A DNA stretch of 64,000 nucleotides. Source: Bog-473 sp963840245 (GTDB taxonomy: Bacteria; Actinomycetota; Acidimicrobiia; Acidimicrobiales; RAAP-2). The position numbers and the translations under genes are program-made. Below, piece after piece: positions 44,073 to 54,854 of the stretch (the first letter of the stretch is position 1; each line of letters starts with the position of its first letter). The DNA is taken from NCBI GenBank assembly GCA_963840245.1, contig CAWIYI010000015.1, positions 62,001 through 126,000 on the forward strand, in the 5' to 3' direction. The notes beneath the pieces are model-generated. The model saw only the letters and a list, made by a program, of their open reading frames with translations, was not told the origin of the DNA and did no database searches.

Positions 44073-45523
44073 GCCAGGTTTCCGACGAAGTGCTCCAGCT
44101 GGCGCAGCGTGCGGCACTCCACGACCTCGTCGCAGTGGGCGGCGTACTCGCCCACAATCGAGTCGCCCGAGCCCCAGTAGTCACGCGGCTCGGGGTTGAG
44201 CCAGTAGACGTGCCGCGCCCGGGCCTGCACGTCCTCGAGCACCCATGACTGGGCCGCGTGGTAGTTGTTGCGGGCGTCGCCCAGCAGCATGACGCTCGAG
44301 CGCGAGGTCACCTGGTCGCCCCAGCGACGATGGAACTCGGTCAGCGCGTGCCCGTAGTCGGAGTGCCCGTCCACCCAGATGACGTCCGCCTCCAGGTTGA
44401 TGCGGGCCACCGCCTCGGCCGGGTCGACCACGCCCTCGAAGAACCGCGTCACCTCGTCGATCCCGTCCACGAAGACGAAGCTGCGCACCTTGGAGAACTG
44501 CGACGAGATGGCGTACACCAGGTGCAGGGTGAAACGGGCGAAGCTCGCCACCGAACCCGAGATGTCCGCGATGACGAAGATCTCGGGCTTGGCCGGGCGC
44601 GGGTGGCGGAAGCGCGGCTCAATGGGCACCCCACCCGTGGAGAGCGAGCGCCGCATGGTGGCGCGGAAGTCGAGCGGGCCCTTGCGACCGTGGCGGCGCT
44701 TGCGGGCCAGGCGGACCGCCAGCTTGCGTGAGAGCGGCTGGAGCACCCGGTGCAGCATGGCCAACTCCTCGCGGGTGGCGTGCATGACGTCGATGTCCTC
44801 GGGCAACGGCTTGCGCACGGAGCGGGCCAGGGCCTCCGCTCCCCGGTCCTCGACCAGACGACGGCGGATCTCCGTCTCGACGGAGCGGCGGAACTTCTCG
44901 ATGCGCGCCTTGAACTCGTCGGCGGCCAGGCGCTCCTCCAGATCGGTCAGGGAGCCGCCGGCCGCGCCCGCCCGGGCCTGGCCCAGCAGGCGCTCCAGCA
45001 CGGCGTCGAGGTCCAGGTTCCGCAGGGTGCGGTAGAGGTAGTAGGTCCCGCCGACCGGGCGTCCGGGCTCCATGCCGGCGTAGCGGTCCACCGCGTTGCG
45101 GGCCACCATGTTCATGAGGCCGGCGTCGGCCGACAGCAGTGACTTGAAGAGCATCTCGGCCAGCTCCTCGGGCGTCATGCCTTCGCCGCCCCCGCCGCTC
45201 TGCCACGAGCGCCGCTGCCCCGGCCCGCCGCCCTGGCCGGACTGCTCGCCGTCGCCCTCGTCGCCCTCCTCGTCCCCGTCCTCGCCCCCGGCCCCTGCGG
45301 CACCGCCCGTCCGCACGGCGAAGAACACCTCGAAGGCCGTCTCGAAGGCCCGCCAGTGCGAGGACGACTTCACCAGCGTGGCGGCCAGCGCGTACTTCAG
45401 CGCCTCGCGGTCCTCGAGCGGGATGTGCTTGACCGCCTCGGCGGCGTCGAGGTGCTCGGTCAGCGAGACGGGTAACCCGGCACGGCGAAGCTCGGTGACG
45501 AATCCGGAGAGGAGGTCGAGCAC
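44069..45523 (-). CDS. VWA-domain CoxE-like protein
   Basis: 484 residues: an N-terminal helical part, an acidic-Gly-rich linker (GEDGDEEGDEGDGE, then Gly/Gln), and a von Willebrand A domain with metal-ion-dependent adhesion site DISGS near residue 320. CoxE-like VWA proteins work with MoxR ATPases in assembling or remodelling protein complexes. Here it follows the MoxR gene by four bases and overlaps the phosphatase, so the three form one unit. Client unknown. Confidence 0.9.
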   Translation of the reverse strand: MLDLLSGFVTELRRAGLPVSLTEHLDAAEAVKHIPLEDREALKYALAATLVKSSSHWRAFETAFEVFFAVRTGGAAGAGGEDGDEEGDEGDGEQSGQGGGPGQRRSWQSGGGGEGMTPEELAEMLFKSLLSADAGLMNMVARNAVDRYAGMEPGRPVGGTYYLYRTLRNLDLDAVLERLLGQARAGAAGGSLTDLEERLAADEFKARIEKFRRSVETEIRRRLVEDRGAEALARSVRKPLPEDIDVMHATREELAMLHRVLQPLSRKLAVRLARKRRHGRKGPLDFRATMRRSLSTGGVPIEPRFRHPRPAKPEIFVIADISGSVASFARFTLHLVYAISSQFSKVRSFVFVDGIDEVTRFFEGVVDPAEAVARINLEADVIWVDGHSDYGHALTEFHRRWGDQVTSRSSVMLLGDARNNYHAAQSWVLEDVQARARHVYWLNPEPRDYWGSGDSIVGEYAAHCDEVVECRTLRQLEHFVGNLA

Positions 45524-45527
45524 GGTC

Positions 45528-46457
45528 TCAGCCCGGCGTGGCCGACAGGAGCTCCTTGGAGGCCCGCTCGATGTCGGCCTGGTACTTCAGGAGGATGTGC
45601 AGCGTGTCCTTGGCGCCGGCGGCATCGATCGTCTCGACGCCGAGCAGCACCAGCGTGCGGGCCCAGTCGATGGTCTCGGAGACCGACGGTGCCTTGCGCA
45701 GCTCGAGGGTGCGCAGCGAGCGCACGATGCGCGCCACCTGGTCGGCCAGCTCCTCGCTGATGCCCGGCACCTTGGTCCGCACGATCTCGCGCTCGCGGTC
45801 GAGGTCCGGGTAGTCGATGTGCAGGTAGAGACAGCGGCGCTTGAGCGCCTCGGAGAGCTCACGCGTGTTGTTCGACGTCAGGAACACCATGGGCAGCTGG
45901 GTGGCCCGCACGGTGCCCAACTCGGGGATCGACACCTGGTACTCCGAGAGGATCTCGAGCAGGAGCGCCTCGGTCTCGAGCTCCACCCGGTCGACCTCGT
46001 CGACCAGCAGCACGACAGGCTCGGTGGCCCGGATCGCCTCGAGCAGGGGCCGGGTCAGCAGGAAGTCCTCCGAGAAGATGTCCTCCTCCAGCTCGGACCA
46101 GCTCGGGCCTTCCTCCTCGGCCTTGCCGTGCTCACCCGCCTGGATCCGCAGCAGCTGCTTGCGGTAATTCCACTCGTAGAGGGCCTTGGACTCGTCGAGC
46201 CCCTCGTAGCACTGCAGACGGATGAGCCGCGCCCCGGTGAGCTCGGCCACCGACTTGGCCAGCTGCGTCTTGCCGGTTCCGGCCGGCCCCTCGACCAGCA
46301 CCGGCTTGCCCAGCCGGTCGGCCAGGTAGACCACGCCGCTGATCGACTCGTCGGCCAGGTAGCCGACCTGGGCCAGGCCGCCCCGCACCGCGTCCAGGGA
46401 CCCGAACCGGGGGGGACCGCCTTCCGGCAGGCCCAATGCTGCGTTCCCCTGGCTCAC
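45528..46457 (-). CDS. MoxR-family AAA+ ATPase
   Basis: 309 residues with Walker A EGPAGTGKTQLA, Walker B VLLVDEVDR and a sensor region LTSNNTRELSEALKRRCLY. The GTG overlaps the proA stop as GTGA. The neighbouring VWA gene fits the usual MoxR-VWA partnership. Confidence 0.93.
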   Translation of the reverse strand: MSQGNAALGLPEGGPPRFGSLDAVRGGLAQVGYLADESISGVVYLADRLGKPVLVEGPAGTGKTQLAKSVAELTGARLIRLQCYEGLDESKALYEWNYRKQLLRIQAGEHGKAEEEGPSWSELEEDIFSEDFLLTRPLLEAIRATEPVVLLVDEVDRVELETEALLLEILSEYQVSIPELGTVRATQLPMVFLTSNNTRELSEALKRRCLYLHIDYPDLDREREIVRTKVPGISEELADQVARIVRSLRTLELRKAPSVSETIDWARTLVLLGVETIDAAGAKDTLHILLKYQADIERASKELLSATPG

Positions 46458-47707
46458 CGGCGCACCTGCCCGTCTCCACGCACGATCCACTTCAACGTCG
46501 TCAGCTCCTTCACTCCCATGGGTCCGCGGGCATGCAGCTTCTGGGTCGAGATCCCCACCTCGGCACCCAGCCCGAGTTCTTCGCCGTCGACGAACCGCGT
46601 CGACGCGTTCACCAGCACGGCCGCCCCGTCCACCTCGGCCACGAAGCGGTCGGCCACCGCCACGTCGGAGGTCACGATCGCCTCGGAGTGGCCCGAGCTG
46701 TACCGCGCGATGTGCTCGATCGCCTCCCCCACGTCGTCGACCATCCCGATCGCCACCACGGGGCCCAGGAACTCGGTGGCGAAGTCGCTCTCCAGCGCCG
46801 GCACGGCGTCGGGCACGTGGGCCCGCACGCGCTCGTCGGCCCGGATCTCCACCCCCGCCGTCTCCAGCGAGGCCGCCAGCCGGGGCAGGACGTCGGCGGC
46901 CACGCCCGCGTGCACCAGGATCGTCTCGACCGCGTTGCAGACCCCGAAACGGTGCGTCTTGGCGTTGACGGCCAGCTCGTGGGCCATGGCGAGGTCGGCC
47001 GCCCCGTCGATGTAGATGTGGCAGTTCCCGTCGCCGTCGAGCACGTACGGCACGGTGGCGTGCTCGATCAGTGACGCGATCAGTGCCTGGCCGCCGCGCG
47101 GGATCAGGCAGTCGATGAAGCCGCGCAGCTGCATGAACGCGGTCGCCGTCTCGTGCGACGTGTCCTCCACCAGGGCGACGGCGTCCTCGGGCAGGCCCGC
47201 CTTCACCGCGGCCCGGCGGAGCACACCCACGATGGCCCGGTTGGACTGAAGGGCCGACGACGAGCCGCGCAGGAAGGCGGCGTTCCCCGCCTTGAGGCAG
47301 AGGCCGGCGGCGTCACTCGTGACGTTGGGCCGGTTCTCGTAGATCACCCCGACCACGCCGAGCGGGACGCGCACCCGCGACACGCGCAGGCCGTTGGGCC
47401 GCACCCACCCTTCGGTGACCTCCCCGACCGGATCGGGCAGTCCCGCCACCGTGCGCAGGCCGTCCGCCATGCCGCGCACCCGGTCCTCGGTCAGGCGCAG
47501 CCGGTCCCGGGCCGCCTCCACCATGCCGGAAGCTTCGGCCCGCTCGAGGTCCGCTTGGTTGGCCTCCACCAGGGCCGCCCGGTCCTCCTGGAGGAGGTCG
47601 GCGGCCAGGCGCAGCGCATCGTCCCGCACCGAGCTCGGTGCCCTCGCCACCACCCGGGCGGCCGACCGGACGCGGCCCGCGAGCTGCTCCAACGCGGGCG
47701 AGGTCAT
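46454..47707 (-). CDS. proA: Glutamate-5-semialdehyde dehydrogenase
   Basis: Second step of proline synthesis. 417 residues with VIYENRPNVTSDAAGLC, GSSSALQSNRAIV, LIPRGGQALIASL, catalytic Cys in KTHRFGVCNAVET, and STRFVDGEELGLGAEVGISTQKLHARGP. Begins four bases after proB, the usual obgE-proB-proA order. Confidence 0.96.
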   Translation of the reverse strand: MTSPALEQLAGRVRSAARVVARAPSSVRDDALRLAADLLQEDRAALVEANQADLERAEASGMVEAARDRLRLTEDRVRGMADGLRTVAGLPDPVGEVTEGWVRPNGLRVSRVRVPLGVVGVIYENRPNVTSDAAGLCLKAGNAAFLRGSSSALQSNRAIVGVLRRAAVKAGLPEDAVALVEDTSHETATAFMQLRGFIDCLIPRGGQALIASLIEHATVPYVLDGDGNCHIYIDGAADLAMAHELAVNAKTHRFGVCNAVETILVHAGVAADVLPRLAASLETAGVEIRADERVRAHVPDAVPALESDFATEFLGPVVAIGMVDDVGEAIEHIARYSSGHSEAIVTSDVAVADRFVAEVDGAAVLVNASTRFVDGEELGLGAEVGISTQKLHARGPMGVKELTTLKWIVRGDGQVRR

Positions 47708-47711
47708 CGGG

Positions 47712-48760
47712 TCAGGTTACAAGCACCAGGTCGTCCCGATGGACGACGACCTGGCTGCGGCGCCCCATCCACTCGGCGGCCCGCTCGGCGTGCACCCGGA
47801 CCAGGCCCTTGGCGAAGACCACGCCGTCGGGCCCGGCGATCTCGACGGCGTCGTCGGGCCGGAAGCCGCCCGTCACCCCGCTCACCCCGGCCGCCAGCAA
47901 CGACCGCCCGCGCGCGGTGAGCGCCGCCCGCGCGCCGTCGTCCACGGTGAGGCCGCCGCTCGAGGCCAGCGCGAAGGCGATCCACAGCTTGCGGGCGGAG
48001 AGCCGGGCCTCGCGGGCCCGGAACACCGTCCCGACCCCCGGCTTCGCCCGCGCAGGGCGGCCGCCAGCACGCCGGGACGGCCGGCGTCGGCGATCACCGT
48101 CTGCACGCCGGACCAGGTGGCGATCTTGGCCGCAGCCAGTTTCGAGGCCATGCCGCCGCTCCCCACGCCGCTCCCCGGCCCGCCGGCCAGGCGCTCGAGC
48201 TCGTGGTCGATCTCCACCACCTCCTCAATGAGCGAGGCCTCGGCGTCGCGCCGCGGGTCGGCCGTGAGCAGGCCGGGCGCGTCGGTGAGCAGGACGAGGA
48301 GCTGCGCGCCCACGAGATGGGCGACCAGGGCGGCCAGGCGGTCGTTGTCGCCGAAGCGGATCTCCTCGTCGGCCACGGCGTCGTTCTCGTTGACGACCGG
48401 GACCACGCCCAGGTCCGCCAGGTGGCGCAGCGTCCCCCGCGCGTGCAGGTACTGCGTGCGGTGCACGAAGTCGAGCGGTGCCAGCAGCACCTGACCGGCC
48501 AGGACGCCGTGCGGCTCGAAGCCGTCCTGCCACATCCGCATCAGGCGGTGCTGGCCCACGGCGGAGACGGCCTGGAGCACGGCGGGATCCGCGGGCCGCT
48601 GCGCGCCGCGGTCGAGCGCGTCCCACCCGGCCGCGATGGCGCCGGACGTGACGACGACCACGGTGTGCCCGTCGGCGCGCGCCGCGGCCAGGTCCCCGCA
48701 CAGCCGGGTCACCGTCTCGGGCGTCACCGATGACGAGCCCACCTTGACGACGGCGATCAC
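47712..48760 (-). CDS. proB: Glutamate 5-kinase, two indels in 3' part
   Basis: First step of proline synthesis. Amino-acid kinase domain: VVKVGSSSVTPETV, VVVTSGAIAAGW, PVVNENDAVADEEIRFGDNDRLAALVAHL, GSGVGSGGMASKLAAAKIA. A C-terminal PUA domain (RKLWIAFALASSGGLTVDDGA to VVVHRDDLVLV) continues in another frame; two extra bases in the runs at about 48035-48049 explain the break. Corrected length is 348 residues. The GTG overlaps the obgE stop as GTGA. Confidence 0.93.
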
Positions 48761-50018
48761 TGCTCCTCGCCCCAGGTGAAGGTCATGGCCCCCACCGTGA
48801 CGTCGTCCCCGTCGCGGGCACCGGCCCGCGCCAGGGCGCGGTCGACGCCGAGCCGTCGCAGCCGCCGTACCACCTCGGCCTGCGCCCCCTCGTCGTTGAG
48901 GTCGGACAGGGCCACGGCCCGCTCGGCGGCCCGCCCGTGGACCACCCAGGTGCCCGAGCCCGCCCGCTCCACGGCGACCCCCTCGGGCAGGGGCCGGTGC
49001 ACGACGATCTCGCTCGAGGAGGCCACCGCCGCCTCGGCCCGGGCCTCCTGCACCAGCGGCGCGAGACGCTCCACCAGCGCGCCGACGCCGGACCCCGCCG
49101 CGGCCGAGAGCACCATCTCGCACACGCCTTCGTCGTCGGCACCCATGTCGCTCTTGCTCCCGACGACGATCCGCGGGCGCTCCAAGAGCTCGGGCCGGTA
49201 CGAGCCCAGCTCGGACAGCAGGACACGGCGCTGCTCCGAAGGCGCGACACCGCCGGCCTCGGGCGCACCGAGGTCCAGGAGCACCACCAGCACCCGGGCG
49301 CGCTCGATGTGGCGCAGGAACTGGTGCCCGAGCCCCTTGCCCTCGGCCGCCCCTTCGACCAGGCCGGGGATGTCGGCCATCACGAACTCGGTGCCGTCGC
49401 GCGCGCCACCGACCCGGACGACGCCGAGATGCGGCTCCAGGGTCGTGAAGGGGTAGGCGGCGACTTGGGCTTGGCCGCCGAGACCGTCGAGATCAACGTC
49501 GACTTGCCGGCGTTGGGGAAGCCGACCAGCGCCACGTCGGCCATCAGCTTGAGCTCCATGTCCAACCAGAACTCCTGTCCCTTCTCGCCCTGCTCGGCGA
49601 AGGCCGGGGCGCGCCGGCGGTTGGAGAGAAAGCGCGCGTTGCCCCGGCCGCCCTGGCCGCCCTCGGCCACCATGGAGCGCGCGCCGTCCTGGTCGAGGTC
49701 GCAGATCACCGCGCCACTGCGATCCCGCACGACCGTTCCGACCGGCACCGCCACCACCAGGTCCTTGCCCCGGGCGCCGTGCCGCTTCGAGCCCGAGCCG
49801 TGCACGCCGTCGGTGGCGCGGCGGAACGGGTGGTCCCGGAAGCCGAGCAGCGACGACTGGTTGACCGAGGCCACGAGCCAGACGTCCCCGCCGTGACCGC
49901 CGTCGCCGCCGTCGGGGCCACCCCGGTCCACGTGGGCCTCCCGGCGCCACGACACCGCCCCCGCCCCCCCGTCCCCGGCGCGCGCGTGCAGTTGGGCCTG
50001 GTCGACGAAGCCGGACAT
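48757..50018 (-). CDS. obgE: Obg GTPase, one indel
   Basis: Essential GTPase for 50S assembly and stress signalling. Glycine-rich Obg fold (GDGGAGAVSWRREAHV, GGPDGGDGGHGGDVW), G1 GFPNAGKSTLIS, G3 DIPGLVEGA and G4-like VGSKSDM, then a C-terminal OCT domain (AVALSDLNDEGAQAEVVRRL to VGAMTFTW). One base is missing near 49463, between KPK and VAAYPFTTLEPHLG. Corrected length is 420 residues. rplU and rpmA, its usual upstream neighbours, are 5.2 kb away. Confidence 0.94.
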
Positions 50019-50030
50019 CGGGGGGAAAGC

Positions 50031-51339
50031 CTACGAGCCGAGCAGTCGGCGGGCGCGCTGGCCCACCTCGGCGCGGGCCCGGTCACCGTCGATCGTGGTG
50101 CACCGACCCTTCTCGACGACCTGCGCCCCGCCCACCCAGACGTCGGTCACCAGATACCCGGCACCCGCCCACACGAGATGGCCCAGCAGCTCGGCGTCGC
50201 TCAGCGCGGGGGTGAAGCGGGCGTCGTCGGTGCGCAAGCGGATGAGATCGGCCGGCCGCCCCACTTCGAGCGCGCCCACCGGGAGGCCGAGCGCCTCCCC
50301 GCCGCCGCGGGTGGCCAGCCCGAGCGCCGCGGCGGAGCTCAGGACGTCGGGGTCGCCGGCGACGGCCCGGGCGAGCAGGGGCGCCAGCCGGAGCTCGTCC
50401 CACAGGTGGAGATCGTCGTTGGAGGCCGGTCCGTCGGTGCCCAGACCGACGCGCACCCCGCGCTCGAGCAGGGCGCGGAGGGGGGCGATGCCCGAGCCCA
50501 GCTTCCCGTTGGAGCCCGGGCAGTGCGCCACGGCCACGTCGTGCTCGGCGAGCAACGCCAGGTCGGCGTCGTCGAGCCACACCGCGTGCGCCGCGAGCAC
50601 CCGGCCCTCGAGGATGCCCTCGGAGGCCAGGAGGGCCGGTGCGCTCATGCCGTAGCGCTCCTGCACCACCGCGCACTCGGCTGCCGTCTCGGACAGGTGG
50701 ATCTGCAGCAGCGCGTCGCGCGCCCGCGCCTCGGCGGCGATGGCCCGCAGCCCGACGGGGGGCACCGTGTAGGCGGCGTGTGGCCCGAAACCCACCTGGA
50801 GCCGCGCGTCCTTCCCCGCCGTGGCGTCGGCCACCTCGCAGGCTCCGGCGAGCAGGGCCTCCCAGCTGCTGCCCGGACCGGCGCCGGGCACGTCGAAGAT
50901 GGCCGGGGTGTACATGGTGCGAATGCCCGCCTCGAGCACGGCTTCGACCACGCCGTCGGGATGCCGGTACTGCTCGCACGTGGTGGTGACGCCGTTGCCC
51001 AGCAGCTCGGCGGCGCCGAGCAGCATCCCCCAGTACACGTCCTCGTCGGTCAACCGCGCCTCGCGCGGCCACACGGCCTCGTGCAGCCAGCGCTCGAGCG
51101 GCAACCCGTCGCCCGCGCTGCGCAGGATCGCCATGGGCGAGTGCCCGTGACAGTTGACCAGGCCCGGCATCAGCAGGCCGCCCAGCCGGCGCACCTCCGT
51201 CCCGGACGCCGCGGGGACCTGCCACGGGTCGCCGACCCAAGAGATGCGGCCGTCGTCGATCTCGACGGCGCCCGGGGGCCAGCACCGTGTCGCCGGCGTC
51301 GACGGTGAAGACGGCGTCGGCCTCGAGCCGCAGGGTCAC
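50031..51339 (-). CDS. mtaD: MTA/SAH deaminase-like amidohydrolase, one indel
   Basis: Metal-dependent deaminase of about 435 residues. HxH in LVNCHGHSPM, a histidine in QIHLSET, the catalytic region in LAAHAVWLDD and the metal Asp in GLGTDGPASNDDLHLWDELR, a pattern seen in 5-methylthioadenosine/S-adenosylhomocysteine deaminases. The frame breaks at the C3G5 run 51271-51278 (one extra base); the N-terminus (LRLEADAVFTVDAGDTVLAP, then EIDDGRISWVG) then joins. GTG overlaps the DtxR stop. Chlorohydrolase/guanine-deaminase relatives are possible alternatives. Confidence 0.85.
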
Positions 51340-52034
51340 GGTGCCCCGACGTACAGCCGGTCGGAGAGGTCGCGCGAGACCCGAATGGCCCCGGCGCCGC
51401 CCTCGACCGTCATCTCCACGTTGCCCTCGGGGTCGCGGCCGTCCACCTGGGCCACGGCGCCGGGAATGAAGCCGCCCTCGTCGAGCATGGTGAGCGAACC
51501 CAGGTTCAGCTCCACCTCCTCGCTGATACGGAAGAGCCGCACCCGCTCACCGGCGTCGACCTCGGCCAGCGGGCGCACCGGGACCGCGGGCGCCGGCGAG
51601 TGCGAACCCGGGATCGGGTTGCCGTGCGGGCACGTGGCGGGGTCGCCGAGCAGCTCCACGAGGCGGGCCTCGACATCGTCGGAGATCACGTGCTCCCAGC
51701 GGCCCGCCTCGCGGTGCACCTTGTGCCACTCGAGCCCGATGACGTCGACCAGGAGACGTTCGGCCAGGCGGTGCTTGCGCACGACCTTCTCGGCCAGGGC
51801 CTGCCCGCTGTCGGTCAGCGAGAGCCGGCGGCCCTCCCGGGTGACGTAGCCGTCCTCGCGCAACCGGTCGAGCATCTCGGAGACCGACGGGGCGGACCGG
51901 CCCAGGCGCTCGGCGATGCGGGCCTGGATCACGGGCACGCCCTCCTCGGCCAGCGACAGCATGGTCTCGAGGTACTCCTCGACGGGCGGGTGGTACTCCT
52001 GCGGTTGGCGGGCCGCCCCGGGGCGCTCAGTCAT
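51336..52034 (-). CDS. DtxR/IdeR-family metal-dependent repressor
   Basis: 232 residues: winged helix (EEYLETMLSLAEEGV, QARIAERLGRSAPSVSEMLDRL), dimerisation/metal domain with the ligand pattern HRLAERLLVDVIGLEWHKVH...WEHVISDDVE and the Cys in ATCPHGNPIPG, and a C-terminal SH3-like domain. The Cys rather than a Met/Asp at this place suggests the iron-sensing (DtxR/IdeR) branch over MntR. Overlaps both neighbours; no known iron genes adjacent. It could control the copper amine oxidase or act genome-wide. Confidence 0.92.
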   Translation of the reverse strand: MTERPGAARQPQEYHPPVEEYLETMLSLAEEGVPVIQARIAERLGRSAPSVSEMLDRLREDGYVTREGRRLSLTDSGQALAEKVVRKHRLAERLLVDVIGLEWHKVHREAGRWEHVISDDVEARLVELLGDPATCPHGNPIPGSHSPAPAVPVRPLAEVDAGERVRLFRISEEVELNLGSLTMLDEGGFIPGAVAQVDGRDPEGNVEMTVEGGAGAIRVSRDLSDRLYVGAP

Positions 52035-53990
52035 GGCAGTGGTCCGGCGAAGGCGGGACGTCGAGCGCGGGGTTGCGGTCGAAGAAGCCGAAGGGGATCA
52101 GCGTGAACCCGGTGTACTCGACCGGCATCACCGGCCAGTCCTCTGGTCGCGGAATGTGGGTGACGCCGAAGGAGTGCCACAGCACGATGTCCGTGTCGAC
52201 GAGCGCTCGGTCCTCGGCCGTCCAGGTCGGGCAGGCCGGCCCCACCGCCGTGCTGGTTCGGGTAGTCGCCGGCGGCCCGGCGCTCCTCGGCGTCGAAGGG
52301 TGTGACCCACAGGTTGTGCGACGCGAAGGCGGCGCGGCGCCCCACGCTGGAGGAGGGATCGGCGAGCAGCGTCGGCGTGGACCCGGGCAGCAGCTTGTAG
52401 GCGGTCGGCTCTCCGACGCCGTTGCTGCAGGAGCGGTTGGCGATGCGCCAGGTGCGACTGCGCGCCGGATCGACCTCGCGCCGGGCGGCCAGCTCGCTGC
52501 CGAGCAGCGTCGCGGTCGTGCCGAAGGCGTTCCCCCACGGGTTCTCCGGACTGCCCGGCGCACCCGTGCGCACGGCGTCCACCTCGTAGACCGCGTTGTC
52601 GGGCCCGTCGACCTCCATGTCGAGCCGGACATTGAAGAGGTGCTGGTGGTACGGCGCGGCCAGCCCGGGGGCGATCATGCTGGCGTGGTCGCCCGCGTCG
52701 CCGTCGGCCACCGCCATGGTGGACATGATCCCGGTCAGCTTCACCTCGAGCTGCATGGTGCCGTCGAGATAGAAGTACCAGTAGAAGCCGTACTCGTAGT
52801 TCCCCACGGTGGCGATGGAGCTGACGACGAGCCGGCGCGACCGGCGGACCTCCGTCCGCCCCGAGACCATGTCGACGTGCTTCCAGAGGATGCCGTAGTC
52901 CTCCTCGTGCAGGCAGATGGCGTTGGGCCGCGTGCGCGGCTTGCCGCGCTCGTCGGCGAAGACGTCGTCGAAGTACCGGATCTCACCGAGGCAGTCGCAA
53001 CCGAGTGTGAGCGAGTTGGCCATGCGGCCCAGGCCCCATTCACCGGCGTCGAACGCGCTCTTCCACGAGTGCATCGGTCCCGGGTGCCCGTAGGGCACCA
53101 CCATCTCGCTGACCGAGGCTCGGTACACGACGGGCCGGATCCGGCCACCGTCCTCGTACCCGATCCTCCACAGCACGAGGCCCTCCAGCGGGTCCATGCC
53201 GATCCGCAGCGACCACTTCTGCCAGCGCACGAGATTGCCGTCCACCTCGAAGCTCGGGCCCTCGGGCTGGACGATCTCCAACGGCTTGAGGTCCGTGCGC
53301 AGGGGCCCGTTGTGCTCGGGGTAGTAGCTGCCCGTGTTTGGGGGGCAGGGGCACCGCCCCGAGGTCGAGCACCTCGAGCACCTCGCCCCGGCCCATGTCG
53401 ACGAAGGCCAACAGCCCCTCGAGGGGTCGGGCGTAGCCGTTGTCGTCCTTGGACTCGCGCAGGTAGGCGAGGCAGCGGGTGATGCGCCGGCCCTCCTCGT
53501 GCCCCAGGCCGAACGTGCCGGCCGGCCAGGGGTCGATCTGCACCAGCGACCGGTCGACCACACCGCGCCGGTCCAGGGCGGCGTTCCATTCCGGGTTCTC
53601 GTGCAAGGCCGCGAGGACCAGGATCGACTCCTCCATCTGGAGCGGCGGGCGGACGTCGCGCACCACCTCCCAGCGGTCCACCTCCCGACGGGTGACCGAC
53701 ACGATGGCCTCCACCACGTCGGCCTCGGGACCTTGCAGCAGCACCAGGCGGAGCCGGCGGTCGACCACCACTTCTTCACCCGCGTCGACGGCGCGCACCA
53801 TCTCTTTGGGGGGATCGCACAGGCCGAGGTAGGCGAAGCGCAGGAGCTCGTTCGGCACCGCGGCCAGGCCGCTGGCGTAGACGACCTCGCGCGCCGCGAT
53901 GATCTCGTCCCCCTTGAGGGGCGCCAGGGGGTGGGGATCGGAGGTGGCCGGAGCGGCGGCGGGAGCGGGAGAAGCGGGCGAGGACGACAT
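52027..53990 (-). CDS. Copper amine oxidase, two indels
   Basis: Topaquinone/copper enzyme oxidising primary amines to aldehydes with H2O2 release. Corrected length is about 653 residues. The TPQ precursor Tyr is in VGNYEYGF (N-Y-E-Y), copper ligands in PYHQHLFNVRLD, and the C-terminus DIVLWHSFGVTHIPRPEDWPVMP is canonical. One extra base in the G6 run at 53340-53345 separates VPLPP from NTGSYYPEHNG, and one near 52227-52230 separates GLP from WTAEDRALVD. Starts ATG; overlaps DtxR by 8 bases. Confidence 0.9.
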
Positions 53991-54041
53991 GTGACGCCGA
54001 TGTTACGTGGCGTGCGGTCGATCACCCCCTACCATCGGCCC

Positions 54042-54854
54042 ATGGAGGACGCCGGCGCCCGGGCGGCGCAGAGCGCCCGGGAACTGGCCCGCCGGCTCGG
54101 GACCGAGCACCACGACGTGCTCGTGGTCCTGGGCAGCGGCCTCTCCGGGACCGCCGAAGCCCTGGGTGCCGGCGAGGACCCCGTCCCGCTCGACACGCTG
54201 CCCTTCTTCCCGCCCTACACGGCGGGAGGTCACCGGGCCCACGCCTGGTCGATCCCGCAGGAGGGGCGCCGGATCCTCGTCCTGGGCGGGCGCTGCCATC
54301 TCTACGAGGGCCTCGCGGCCGGCGAGGTGGTCCACCCGCTCCGCACCGGGATCGCGGCCGGCTGTCACACCGTGATTCTCACCGCCGCCGCCGGCGCCCT
54401 CCGCGACGACCTCGTCACCGGCTCCCTCATGGTCGTGGAGGACCACCTCAACCTGACCGGCCGCAGCCCCCTGGTCGGCCCGGACTTCGTCGACATGACC
54501 GACGCCTACGCACCGCGGCTGCGCGACCTCGCCCTGGCGGCACCGGCGCCCGCCGCCGCCGTCTTGGCCACCCGGCCCGGTGTCTACGCGCAGCTGCCGG
54601 GCCCCCAGTTCGAGACGCCGGCCGAGATCCGCATGCTGCGCACCGCCGGCGCCGACGTGGTGGGCATGTCAATGGCCCTCGAGACGATCGCCGCCCGCCA
54701 GGCCGGTGCGGCCGTGCTGGGGCTGGCCCTGGTCACCAACCCGGCCGCGTCACCCGACACGACGATCGACGTCGCGGACATCGCCGAGGTGGGCCTGACC
54801 GCGGTGCCCGCCGTGGCCGCCGTCGTCCGCCACGTCGTAGGCTCGCTGGCATGA
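54042..54854 (+). CDS. Purine nucleoside phosphorylase
   Basis: A 270-residue trimeric-type PNP: LVVLGSGLSGTAEALG (phosphate loop), GGRCHLYEG, LTAAAGALRDD, GVYAQLPGPQFETPAEIRML and GMSMALETIAARQAGA, with the Asn of LVTNPAA in the base-binding place typical for 6-oxopurines. Acts on inosine/guanosine-like nucleosides. Divergent from the amine oxidase across 51 bases and coupled to the VOC gene by ATGA. The nearby MTA deaminase raises the option that it takes 5'-methylthioinosine. Confidence 0.9.
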   Translation: MEDAGARAAQSARELARRLGTEHHDVLVVLGSGLSGTAEALGAGEDPVPLDTLPFFPPYTAGGHRAHAWSIPQEGRRILVLGGRCHLYEGLAAGEVVHPLRTGIAAGCHTVILTAAAGALRDDLVTGSLMVVEDHLNLTGRSPLVGPDFVDMTDAYAPRLRDLALAAPAPAAAVLATRPGVYAQLPGPQFETPAEIRMLRTAGADVVGMSMALETIAARQAGAAVLGLALVTNPAASPDTTIDVADIAEVGLTAVPAVAAVVRHVVGSLA

